Below, one piece after another: positions 13,715-20,685 of a stretch of DNA of 21,347 bases (within the stretch, counting starts at the first letter, position 1; each line of letters opens with the position of its first letter). This DNA comes from Thermocladium sp. (lineage in GTDB: Archaea; Thermoproteota; Thermoprotei; Thermoproteales; Thermocladiaceae): assembly GCA_023269935.1 (NCBI GenBank), contig JAGDXC010000009.1:1-21347 (forward strand), written 5' to 3'. The position numbers and the translations under genes were made by a program. Below the pieces are notes generated by a model. The model had not been told where the DNA came from. It made no database searches and was given only the letters and a program-made list of their open reading frames with translations.

Positions 13715-15019
13715 GTGGATACGGTAAATCTGGAGCCCGGCTCAATTATTCGCATAGAGGGGCCAGCTAATGTTAAGGTATTGAGGGGCTCCATATACGC
13801 GTTGGGAACAGTTTACAGCGCTGGATCCAGGCTCACGATTCTCAGGACTAGGAAGGTGGCTGTTAAGGCGCTAGAGTCAACTCAATTAGATGTTACGCTG
13901 GGGCCGGAGGGCAAGGTCGAAAATGCGGAGCCTGGGGAGGAGGTCATGGATTCATGGACGGAGGCGGCCGAGTTAATAATTAGAAGTGGAAAGAGGGTGG
14001 TGATTTTGGGCATGATGGATGTCGGCAAGACGACGTTCACAATAATGGCAATGAATAAGGCGGTCAGCAGCGGAAACGTGGCCGGAGTAATCGATGCTGA
14101 TCCAGGCCAAAATGATCTAGGTCCCCCAACAACCATAGCATGCGCTAAATCAAGCAAACCCATCACTCACTTAAGCATGCTTTCCCCTCTAAAGATGGTA
14201 TTTCTAAGGACGACCAGCCTTGAACACACATGGCAAGAAGCAGTTAATGGAGTTGCTAAGCTAGTTGATTACTTGGAGACGCATGAGAATGTCAATACAA
14301 CCATAATAAACACGGATGGGTGGATCGCTGAACCAACTGCGATCCAGTATAAATTATCCATGTTATCGAAACTAAGCCCGGACTCCGTGGTAATAATTCA
14401 AAAGGGAGAGGAAGAGGACCTCGTGAACCAAGTTAAGAAGAGCGGTTTCAATCCAATTCTACTGCCTGCGCCTCCTTTGGCAATAAAGACAAGGGAGGAC
14501 AGGAGACTCCATAGGGAGATGGGGTACGGCAAGTACCTAATGCCAGCTAAGTCAGCCACCATTAATTTAACGGAGAAGCCTATACTTAATCTACCGCTTT
14601 CTAGGGGCGTGCCATTCGATGCTAGCATTAGGTCACTGGCATCCAAGTACCTTAAAATGCCCATAACTTACGGGGAGCAGTTCGGCAAGAAGGCAATAAT
14701 GATGTCGCCGGCCGTGAAGGAGTTAGTGGTGAAGGCCATGCCTGGAGTAGAGGTAGCCATACTGCCAATTAATTGGGAGAATGGACTGCTCGTTGCCTTG
14801 GAGGACTCTGATGGTTACTTAGTATCGCTAGGCATGCTGAAGAAGATATATTATGGAAGCAACAAGGCTGTTGTAATAATACCAACAACAATAGAGGACT
14901 TGAGGACGGTGGATCACATAAGGCTGGGCATGATCAGGCTCGGAGATAATTACGAGGAGAAAGAGAAGGTGCACTACATTAATAAGCTGGAGAAAATCCT
15001 GGGGGAACGTGATGATTAA
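13715..15019 (+). CDS. clp1: Polyribonucleotide 5'-hydroxyl-kinase Clp1 (archaeal)
   Basis: The 434-aa RNA kinase phosphorylates 5'-OH ends of RNA using ATP or GTP. It has an N-terminal beta-rich domain (LEPGSIIRIEGPANVKVLRGSIYALG), then a P-loop GMMDVGKTT (residues 99-107), DADPGQNDLG shortly after, which is the Clp1/Nol9-type Walker B-like signature, and INTDGWI. The C-terminal third is the archaeal-type beta domain. An upstream TTG frame at 13646 exists, but TATA TTTAAAAAAT (about 13687-13696) lies 25 bp from the GTG at 13715, so I use that start. The 3' end overlaps a C/D-box sRNA by eleven bases, an appealing link between an RNA-processing gene and a small RNA. Confidence 0.88.
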   Translation: MDTVNLEPGSIIRIEGPANVKVLRGSIYALGTVYSAGSRLTILRTRKVAVKALESTQLDVTLGPEGKVENAEPGEEVMDSWTEAAELIIRSGKRVVILGMMDVGKTTFTIMAMNKAVSSGNVAGVIDADPGQNDLGPPTTIACAKSSKPITHLSMLSPLKMVFLRTTSLEHTWQEAVNGVAKLVDYLETHENVNTTIINTDGWIAEPTAIQYKLSMLSKLSPDSVVIIQKGEEEDLVNQVKKSGFNPILLPAPPLAIKTREDRRLHREMGYGKYLMPAKSATINLTEKPILNLPLSRGVPFDASIRSLASKYLKMPITYGEQFGKKAIMMSPAVKELVVKAMPGVEVAILPINWENGLLVALEDSDGYLVSLGMLKKIYYGSNKAVVIIPTTIEDLRTVDHIRLGMIRLGDNYEEKEKVHYINKLEKILGERDD

Positions 15020-15060
15020 TATTATGTCTGATGAATGAGGAGCTGGCGACGGACTGACCA
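15006..15060 (+). ncRNA. C/D-box sRNA overlapping the clp1 stop, predicted 16S helix 34 guide
   Basis: Boxes and spacings are textbook. C box GTGATGA (15009-15015) is followed by a 12-nt guide (15016-15027), D' CTGA (15028-15031), a 3-nt linker, C' ATGAGGA (15035-15041), a 12-nt guide GCTGGCGACGGA (15042-15053) and D CTGA (15054-15057). The second guide is complementary over 11 nt to CCGUCGCCAGC, the archaeal form (recalled, not searched) of the 16S segment equivalent to E. coli about 1059-1069. By the N+5 rule the modified base would be the U near 1062. The first guide is A/T rich and has no obvious target. The C box uses the last two clp1 codons. A TATA-like ATTAATAAG at 14978-14986 lies about 25 bp upstream, or the RNA may be processed from the clp1 mRNA. 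Confidence 0.75.
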
Positions 15061-15390
15061 AAATCCTTCCAACCCCCAGGAGCAATAATGGCTCAAAGGA
15101 CGAGAGGAAACCTGGAAAGGGAGGTAATCCCAAGACCTTGGGACCTCAGCATTACGGGGGTCGGCCCCCGGCTCCCATACCCAAAAAATCATGGAGCAAC
15201 GCACAAGCACCCAAAACCCTACCCCGCACCTAGAAGGAGTGAGGCTTATCATTCCTTATCATGAAGTTGACATAGAAGTGAAGCAGCATTATCTGAATGA
15301 CAATAGCATTCCCATAATCAAGGACTTCAATTAATGGTTCCTTGAGAATCAATGAGTAAGGTTTTTAAAACCTAGATTAAGTTGGCCCAT
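15061..15390. other. 330-bp gap with two very stable hairpins; possible transposon or RNA relic
   Basis: GAGGT-AAT-CCCAAG (15121-15134) pairs with CTTGGG-ACCTC (15137-15147), and CGGGGG (15155-15160) with CCCCCG (15165-15170) around TCGG. A plus-strand frame from 15088 to 15264 (58 aa) overlaps both and ends in P-A-P-R-R-S-E-A-Y, like the tails of some archaeal TnpB proteins. I do not call it a gene. The rest up to the htpX promoter shows nothing specific. Confidence 0.4.
15361..15370 (+). promoter_or_regulatory. htpX TATA element
   Basis: GTTTTTAAAA is centred 25 bp before the ATG at 15391 and only 16 bp before the alternative TTG at 15382. It supports the ATG start. Confidence 0.6.
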
Positions 15391-16383
15391 ATGAATTGGG
15401 AATTAATTAAGCTTAGATTGGTGATGGGCTTGAGCGCCATAACAATAGTGCTCCTATCAATTGCGGTGCTTGTTGGCATAGCCGAGGTATTGAGCGGAGG
15501 AAGTCTAGCTCTTGGAATAGATCTGATAAGCGGAATGTTAATACTTGTACTGGTGATCAACATAGCACAGTGGTTATTTGGGCCATATATGATAAATGCG
15601 GCATATAGGGCACATGAAATAACGCCGGATGATCCAAGCTATGGCTGGGTGGTTGATGTAGTTGATGAGGTGGCCAAGGCTAATGGATTCTCTAAGCCGC
15701 CCAAGGTATACATAGCTGAGGCCCCGTTCCCAAATGCATTCGCCTATGGGAGCCCAATAGCCGGTAAGCGAGTGGCCATAACTCGTCCTGCACTTAAGAT
15801 ACTAAATAAAGATGAACTAGCGGCGGTGCTTGGCCATGAACTGGGGCACCTTAGACATAGGGATGTGGAGTTCTTAATGGCGATAGGCCTCATCCCAGCT
15901 CTCATTTATTGGCTTGGCTATTCATTAATGTGGAGCGGAATGTGGGGAGGGGCATGGGGCGAGCGGGGAAATAATGGAAGCATGTTATTGATTGGGGTCG
16001 CATTGCTTGGCGTGAGTTTCCTGTTTCAGTTTGTCTTGCTATATGTCAATAGGTTGAGGGAAGCATACGCCGACGTTAATTCAGCGCTAACTATACCGAA
16101 CGCTGCAAAGAATCTTCAACGCGCCCTAGCCAAAATAGTGCTATACATGGATCCACGCACCATAGCTAAAATCAAGAAGTCCCCCACTAATAATATGGTT
16201 AAGATGTTGTTCTTTGCCCCCGCTGATGACAAGATAAGCAGGGAAGCAAGCGAGGCCGACGTCGATGAATTAATAGATTACTGGCGAAACTATAAGCCGA
16301 AACCATGGGATGACATACTAAGTGATCATCCGCATCCAGCAAAGAGAATTCAACTGCTCGATAAAATAGCCCAAGCACAATAA
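15391..16383 (+). CDS. htpX: M48-family membrane metalloprotease HtpX
   Basis: This 330-aa membrane zinc protease takes part in quality control of membrane proteins. Two hydrophobic segments (about residues 9-32 and 43-63) precede the catalytic domain. The zinc motif HELGH is at about 149-153 with the third ligand in REAYAD (Glu about 224). A hydrophobic pair (IGLIPALIYWLGYSLMW and MLLIGVALLGVSFLFQFVLLYV) lies between them, the usual HtpX layout. The C-terminus DHPHPAKRIQLL is the conserved end of the family. A TTG frame opens at 15382, but the promoter spacing favours ATG 15391 (MNWELIKLRL). It is a single-gene unit. Confidence 0.95.
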   Translation: MNWELIKLRLVMGLSAITIVLLSIAVLVGIAEVLSGGSLALGIDLISGMLILVLVINIAQWLFGPYMINAAYRAHEITPDDPSYGWVVDVVDEVAKANGFSKPPKVYIAEAPFPNAFAYGSPIAGKRVAITRPALKILNKDELAAVLGHELGHLRHRDVEFLMAIGLIPALIYWLGYSLMWSGMWGGAWGERGNNGSMLLIGVALLGVSFLFQFVLLYVNRLREAYADVNSALTIPNAAKNLQRALAKIVLYMDPRTIAKIKKSPTNNMVKMLFFAPADDKISREASEADVDELIDYWRNYKPKPWDDILSDHPHPAKRIQLLDKIAQAQ

Positions 16384-16532
16384 TCTAGAATTAAGTTGAA
16401 TAACATATAAATAATAGTTCGATGAGGGATTAGGACTCACAGGAAAGCTAAATCAATTCAATACGTATCTTTACAATAAACTATTGCTCACTAGTGGTTA
16501 AGGATAAAAACCTCTTTAATTGTTTGGGAGCA
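16384..16532. other. Intergenic region with promoter for the tRNA-binding protein
   Basis: ATAAAAACC (16504-16512) is centred about 25 bp before the ATG at 16533. The remaining A/T-rich bases show no further feature I can support. Confidence 0.45.
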
Positions 16533-16862
16533 ATGATAAGCCACGAGGAATTCATGAAGATGGATCTCAGGGTTGGAAAAGTAATCGAAAGCGAGCGCGT
16601 GCCGGAAAGTAAGCGGCTCCTTAAGTTAGTAATTGATCTAGGCACGGAGAAGAGGCAAATAGTCACTGGATTGGCTGAGCATTACCAACCAGAAGAGATG
16701 AAGGGAAAATATGTAATAGTTATAACTAATCTAGAGCCTAGGAGAATATTTGGAATAGAAAGTCAGGGAATGATACTAGCCACTTGCGGTGAGAAGGCGA
16801 AGCCAGCCATAGCAACAATAGATAAGATGAGCGATGAATTAATTGGAGAAAGAATCTGTTAA
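16533..16862 (+). CDS. tRNA-binding OB-fold protein (MetRS beta / CsaA-like)
   Basis: The 109-aa protein is a single EMAPII/Arc1p-type OB-fold. FMKMDLRVGKVIESERVPESKRLLKLVIDLG is the family's start, followed by KRQIVTGLAEHYQPEEMKGKYVIVITNLEPRRIFGIESQGMILAT, where the N-L-x-P-R-x-x-x-G-x-x-S-x-G-M-I-L-A motif is diagnostic. In archaea such stand-alone domains act as the tRNA-binding beta part of methionyl-tRNA synthetase or as a CsaA-like protein; sequence alone does not separate these. An upstream GTG frame at 16494 exists, but the TATA at 16504-16512 favours ATG 16533 (MISHEEFMKM). Its stop overlaps the convergent gene's stop by four bases. Confidence 0.88.
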   Translation: MISHEEFMKMDLRVGKVIESERVPESKRLLKLVIDLGTEKRQIVTGLAEHYQPEEMKGKYVIVITNLEPRRIFGIESQGMILATCGEKAKPAIATIDKMSDELIGERIC

Positions 16863-17305
16863 TCTTTATCTGTTCCCCAATTCTCATCCCGCGAATCCGC
16901 TTCGTCGGATTCAGCTTCATCATCGGCAAGCACTATTTGCGATAATAAATCCTCGACAGATGTGCCGGGCTCCACGAATAATACTTGAACTCCTTCTGAT
17001 GTAAAATAATTGAAACTGGTCTGGCATGCGCCGCTTGCTATGATTGCATCTATGTCATTTAATACATTTTTGCGAAGCCATTCATACTTTGATAAACCAT
17101 GCATTGGTATCCCTAATTGCTCCACGTAGGCCTTAACCTGGCTTGGATTATCGGCATCAGGTAAGTTACCCAATGGATTATTACGTGATTCAACCCTATT
17201 AAGCCCGCTGGCATCGACATCATAGATTAAATACTTATGAGCATGGGCAAAATGGCCCTTGCTGATTGTCTTTTCATCATCCGTAGCGAGAGCTATCCTT
17301 ACCAT
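16859..17305 (-). CDS. NifX/NafY-like (dinitrogenase iron-molybdenum cofactor family) protein
   Basis: This 148-aa protein starts VRIALATDDEKTISKGHFAHAHKYLIYDVD, with the G-x-F-x-x-A-x-x-Y-x-I-Y-D pattern of the NifX/NafY/NifB-C-terminal domain family. IIASGACQTSFNYFTSEGVQVLFVEPGTSVEDLL (about 90-122) fits its end, where a Gly/Cys loop binds metal clusters. The protein has one Cys in GACQ. Archaea without nitrogen fixation carry many such proteins, probably in metal-cluster or redox tasks, so a nitrogenase role should not be assumed. An acidic tail of about 20 residues (D/E rich) follows. A longer frame begins at 17341; the TATA CTAATTAAAC (17325-17334) is 25 bp from the ATG at 17305, so I use that. 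Confidence 0.8.
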   Translation of the reverse strand: MVRIALATDDEKTISKGHFAHAHKYLIYDVDASGLNRVESRNNPLGNLPDADNPSQVKAYVEQLGIPMHGLSKYEWLRKNVLNDIDAIIASGACQTSFNYFTSEGVQVLFVEPGTSVEDLLSQIVLADDEAESDEADSRDENWGTDKD

Positions 17306-17609
17306 ATGATTAAAGCTGGGTCCCCTAATTAAACTTAGCACTTGTAACCAATCTCGCTGACGGCTCTCCGCTCTTCAAGGCGAAAAGCACTTGGAATCGA
17401 AAGATTACACTCAATTATGGACGCTGCTCGTTCTCCTCTAGCTTAGCATTACTAGAGTGAGGCAGCTCCCGTTCCTCATCCCTATAATGGCCGGAAGAGA
17501 ACTAAAATTATCTTAAAGCACAAAAAGTTAAAAGCCTTTGCAAGATCGGCAAGTATCTCAAGTCAACGATAAGCACAACGTTTAATTTACCCATGCATAT
17601 TTGCCTAGC
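17306..17609. other. 304-bp gap between divergent promoters, one hairpin
   Basis: TATA-like TTTAATTTA (17581-17589) serves the gluconate dehydratase, and CTAATTAAAC (17325-17334) serves the NifX-like gene. CTCTAG (17436-17441) pairs with CTAGAG (17452-17457) around a 10-base loop. A G/C-mixed stretch from 17355 to 17500 has no gene I can support, though it resembles the relic-bearing gaps in composition. Confidence 0.5.
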
Positions 17610-18791
17610 ATGACGGAGACTATATCCAATATAGATACCTTCATCATCGGCGAAAAAAATCCCACAGCTGCGACTTGGGCTGGCGTGTCCATCATAGTTA
17701 AGGTAACTACGTCAAGCGGCGCGGTTGGCTGGGGCGAGGCTGTTCCAACGCTTAGGGTGGGGCCCGTGGCTGAAGCTATCAAGGAAGCGGCGAGGGTCTA
17801 TATTGGGCGAGATCCTCATAATGTAGAGTCAAATCTAAGGGAATGGTATAAGCATGATTTCTATATGGCCAGGTCATTTGAGTCAACTACGGCTGCCAGT
17901 GCTATAGATATTGCTTTATGGGATATAATAGGTAGAGAATTAGGGGCACCACTACATGAATTGTTGGGTGGACGCAGTAGGGATCGGATTAGGGTGTATG
18001 CCAATGGATGGTATGATGAGGCGGTGACGCCGGCCGATTTCGCCGAGAAGGCTAGGAAAGTAGTTTCAATGGGCTATACTGGGCTTAAGTTTGATCCCTT
18101 CGGTAAATACTTTGATTGGATAGATCAACATGGGTTGGATGAGGCAAGAGCCAGGGTTAAGGCTGTTAGAGACGTTGTGGGCGATGAAGTTGACATAATG
18201 ATAGAGCACCATGGCAGGTTTAATCCTAATTCAGCAATAGCAATAGCGGAGACGCTGAGCAGCTTTAATCCATTATTCATGGAGGAACCAGTTCATCCAG
18301 AGGACTTAGATGGATTAGCGAAGTATAGATCAGCCACTAGAGTTAGAGTCGCCTTGGGGGAGAGACTCATTAGCTTAAAGGATGCATTAACTTATCTAGA
18401 GGCTGGATTACTCGATTTCATTCAGCCCGATATAACTAACATAGGAGGCGTGACGGGGGCTCGAAAGGTAGTTGCATTAGCCGAGGCGTATGGAGTTGAG
18501 GTCGCGTTCCACAACGCCTTTGGCCCTATCCAGAATGCCGTAACCATACAACTGGATGCTGCTATACCTAATTTCTTAATTCAAGAATCATTCTATGACT
18601 TCTGGCCCCAATGGAAGCGGGACCTCATAAACAATGAGACTCCAGTAGTGAATGGCCACTATGAGGTACCATCAAAGCCAGGCATTGGAGTTACCGTGAA
18701 TGAGAAAATGCTGGAGAACCTAAAGGCATCTGGTCCCGAATACTTTAACCCAGAAGAACCAGTATGGGTAGTTAAAGGGACTTGGAAATAA
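17610..18791 (+). CDS. gnaD: Gluconate/galactonate dehydratase (enolase superfamily, archaeal Entner-Doudoroff)
   Basis: The 393-aa enzyme removes water from gluconate (and probably galactonate) to give 2-keto-3-deoxy-(gluconate/galactonate). It belongs to the enolase superfamily (mandelate racemase group). Key residues have the classical spacing: Lys160 in GLKFDPFG, then metal ligands Glu199 (MIEHHGRF), Glu225 (MEEPVHPED) and Glu251 (LGERLIS), 26 residues apart each, and His301 in VAFHNAFGP. The [10 protein letters not shown] motif (271-280) precedes it. Length matches Sulfolobus GnaD (about 395). A TTG frame begins at 17601, but TATA TTTAATTTA (17581-17589) is 25 bp from ATG 17610. Its pathway partner glucose dehydrogenase lies at 20686 on the same strand. 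Confidence 0.9.
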   Translation: MTETISNIDTFIIGEKNPTAATWAGVSIIVKVTTSSGAVGWGEAVPTLRVGPVAEAIKEAARVYIGRDPHNVESNLREWYKHDFYMARSFESTTAASAIDIALWDIIGRELGAPLHELLGGRSRDRIRVYANGWYDEAVTPADFAEKARKVVSMGYTGLKFDPFGKYFDWIDQHGLDEARARVKAVRDVVGDEVDIMIEHHGRFNPNSAIAIAETLSSFNPLFMEEPVHPEDLDGLAKYRSATRVRVALGERLISLKDALTYLEAGLLDFIQPDITNIGGVTGARKVVALAEAYGVEVAFHNAFGPIQNAVTIQLDAAIPNFLIQESFYDFWPQWKRDLINNETPVVNGHYEVPSKPGIGVTVNEKMLENLKASGPEYFNPEEPVWVVKGTWK

Positions 18792-18874
18792 TGATGAAAC
18801 AATAGTAGATGACTATTAGTTAAAAAACAATGGACGATCCCTGGTATGCCCCTAAATGGCGAGGCCCGTTAACA
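18792..18874. terminator. Convergent gap with hairpin and T runs
   Basis: AATAGT (18801-18806) and ACTATT (18812-18817) form a small hairpin just after the gnaD stop, followed by AGTTAAAAAAC. On the minus strand the latter gives a T6 run some 50 bp past the PCNA stop. Both may help termination. Confidence 0.4.
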
Positions 18875-19759
18875 TTATGTTCTCTGCAGCAAGTAAAGCA
18901 GCAGTGAACCTGTGGAAAAGTTGAACGTTAACTTAAGAGGCTTATCCGTGGCGAACTCCATAGTTACCGCATCGCATATCTGCCTCATTTGAGACATGAA
19001 CCCGAGTATTTGCTTTGCTGAGTAAGATGCTGAACCCTCGGCATTGACCACATATTCATGGAATAATTCATCATTGCTTTGATATATCGATTCAATTGAT
19101 TTGCCCCCCTCCCCCTCGGCGCGAATAATGAATTGACTAGTTGTTGCAGTGAATGAAACTACCTCGCTTATATCGTTAGCTGCAGCTATTATATCAAGCA
19201 TGGAATCCAGGTCAGCGGTTATCCTTATTGGGTACTCAAGATTAGGCTCAGGCACATCCTCCATAGATACATCAATTAATGATAAGCTGAACTTACGGTA
19301 CATGCCTCCCTCTTTCCCCTTCTTTGTATAGATAACTACATGAAGCTTTCCCTGCGGTTTATCTACTATAAACTCAACCTTATCCCTGGAACTAATTCTC
19401 CTCATTATTTTCTTGAGAACATCAAACGATATGCCGACTTTGATCTCCTCGCCTATATTTACTTCATCAAGGCTGGAGGCGGGTATATCAAGTATTATTA
19501 TGGATACCTTTGAGTTATCCGTTGCTCTTAGCTTAACTCCCTCTGGCCCCAAACTAAATGCGGCATCATTTAACATAGTTGCCATCGCTGAAAAAACGTA
19601 CCTCACATCCTTGCCCTTAGGAAAGAGAAGAGAGTAAACCCCACCCTTGCCGCTCAATGATCCCTTCCCCTCAACCTCAGCCTCCATCTCTTCCTCAGGC
19701 TGCTCCTCAGTCTCCTCTAGTTCCTCGTTTTTTTCCTCCTCATCAAAATCACTAGACAT
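18875..19759 (-). CDS. pcn: DNA polymerase sliding clamp (PCNA) with acidic N-terminal extension
   Basis: The 294-aa protein is a PCNA clamp monomer. From about residue 41 the clamp fold reads VYSLLFPKGKDVRYVFSAMATMLNDAAFSLGPEGVKLRATDNSKVSIIILDIP, and later FSLSLIDVSMEDVPEPNLEYP, the interdomain connector-like region. A final LTFNFSTGSLLLYLL stretch matches the usual C-terminal strand ending LTYYLAP. The first 40 residues are extra. Residues 4-30 contain 17 Asp/Glu, with few hydrophobics. Typical archaeal PCNAs are about 245 aa. The ATG at 19759 is confirmed by minus-strand TATA GCTTTAAAAAGG (about 19780-19791), 27 bp away; an upstream frame at 19843 is rejected. Only one PCNA is seen here, while some crenarchaea have three. 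Confidence 0.92.
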   Translation of the reverse strand: MSSDFDEEEKNEELEETEEQPEEEMEAEVEGKGSLSGKGGVYSLLFPKGKDVRYVFSAMATMLNDAAFSLGPEGVKLRATDNSKVSIIILDIPASSLDEVNIGEEIKVGISFDVLKKIMRRISSRDKVEFIVDKPQGKLHVVIYTKKGKEGGMYRKFSLSLIDVSMEDVPEPNLEYPIRITADLDSMLDIIAAANDISEVVSFTATTSQFIIRAEGEGGKSIESIYQSNDELFHEYVVNAEGSASYSAKQILGFMSQMRQICDAVTMEFATDKPLKLTFNFSTGSLLLYLLQRT

Positions 19760-19779
19760 GAGTGAAAAATAGCATTGAC

Positions 19780-19791
19780 CCTTTTTAAAGC
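19780..19791 (-). promoter_or_regulatory. TATA element of the PCNA gene
   Basis: Minus-strand GCTTTAAAAAGG is centred near 19786, 27 bp upstream of the ATG at 19759. Confidence 0.6.
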
Positions 19792-20276
19792 TATTAACAA
19801 GCCGTAAAACAATAATATTACAATGAACAATCATTCTAAGCAATTATAATCCTATTCCACACGCTGATAATAAACAACAAACCTAGAAATTCATGGCAGG
19901 GGCAAGCTTTTAGATGATTATCTTCGATGTTTGTTCCACTGGTCAATTTTTGAGAGAGGCAAGAGCCGGACCCCACAATTCCAATTAGAAATCAATCAGT
20001 CTCCATAAAGGTAACCCCCAAGAACCCCGGAACCCCATTAAGGCAAGGAAGAAACTAAGCCAAGTGAGCAGAACAATACAACCTCGCTCGACGTTTCTTG
20101 ATTTGGTTGCTTATCTTTACATTTCCTTGGCGTCGCGGAGAAGCACAAGGAGGAGAAGCGAAGCAATTAATTAAGCTCCTTACCTTAACTACTCTAAAAG
20201 ACAAGTAGCAAACCATTTTCATCACAAGGTAAATTTCCTTGCGGTTTTGGATTCAAAATAGTTGATGCGGGATTAT
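19792..20276. other. 485-bp gap without a recognised gene
   Basis: The left part (19792-19900) is A/T rich and the right part (19960-20160) is more mixed, with a CAAGAACCCCGGAACCCC direct repeat of CC-rich blocks at about 20019-20036. A plus-strand open frame in 20043-20170 ends R-R-R-S-E-A-I-N, faintly like a transposon tail, but it lacks start or family. I see no tRNA or hairpin RNA that I can support here. Confidence 0.45.
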
Positions 20277-20633
20277 TCACTTAAGGAGACGGAGGCTTCC
20301 GGTTACTTTATCTACTAATTCTCGGGGAGCCGGACCAATGCCTAGCGCAGTTACTGTGCCTGGTGCAAGTTCTGTTAGCCCTGCATCAGCTATAATGGCA
20401 TGGGGTAATCCAAGTAAAGCTGACTTATTTGCTAGTTCTCCCAATTCCTTCAGTGACTGTGCTTCTAATACTATCTTCTTTTGACCTTGGTTAAGCCACT
20501 CATCAACCCATTCCCTATGCCTCTTCATTGCTTCCATTAATGATGATACAGATGCATGAGCGGCTTGGGCAATCATCTTGCCGCAACTCATCTTTAGATC
20601 CACCCTAACCACTATCGACTGCTTGAATTCCAT
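20277..20633 (-). CDS. pth2: Peptidyl-tRNA hydrolase, archaeal/eukaryotic type
   Basis: The 118-aa Pth2 enzyme cleaves peptidyl-tRNA released from stalled ribosomes. The start [28 protein letters not shown] (about 1-28) is the family's K-Q-x-x-V-V-R-x-D-L-x-M-x-x-G-K-x-A-A-Q-x-x-H-A-S motif. The middle contains W-x-N-x-G-Q-x-K-I-V, and the end has [28 protein letters not shown], where D-A-G-x-T-x-x-x-P-G-T and G-I-G-P carry catalytic and tRNA-binding residues. Length is typical. The ATG at 20633 is about 27 bp from the centre of the TATA element at 20654-20665, which also sits 26 bp from the divergent glucose dehydrogenase start. Confidence 0.97.
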   Translation of the reverse strand: MEFKQSIVVRVDLKMSCGKMIAQAAHASVSSLMEAMKRHREWVDEWLNQGQKKIVLEAQSLKELGELANKSALLGLPHAIIADAGLTELAPGTVTALGIGPAPRELVDKVTGSLRLLK

Positions 20634-20653
20634 TTAGGCCGGCTTAAACCAAA

Positions 20654-20665
20654 CGCTTTATTAAG
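20654..20665. promoter_or_regulatory. Shared TATA element between pth2 and the glucose dehydrogenase gene
   Basis: CGCTTTATTAAG (minus: CTTAATAAAGCG) is centred near 20660. The distance is about 27 bp to the pth2 ATG (20633, minus) and about 26 bp to the gdh ATG (20686, plus). Only 52 bp separate the two start codons, so both transcripts probably use this one element. Confidence 0.6.
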
Positions 20666-20685
20666 TTCTCTCCAACGCCTCGTAT

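Noticed and set aside
15022..15252. Minus-strand 76-codon frame after clp1
   Set aside because: Opposite the hairpins and the C/D sRNA, no promoter, composition not protein-like.
16859..17305. Nitrogen-fixation gene
   Set aside because: The domain is NifX/NafY-like, but such proteins are common in non-fixing archaea and no nif gene is nearby.
18200..18800. Mandelate racemase annotation
   Set aside because: The motif set KFDPFG / MIEHHGRF / [10 protein letters not shown] with length 393 and the nearby glucose dehydrogenase fit gluconate dehydratase better.
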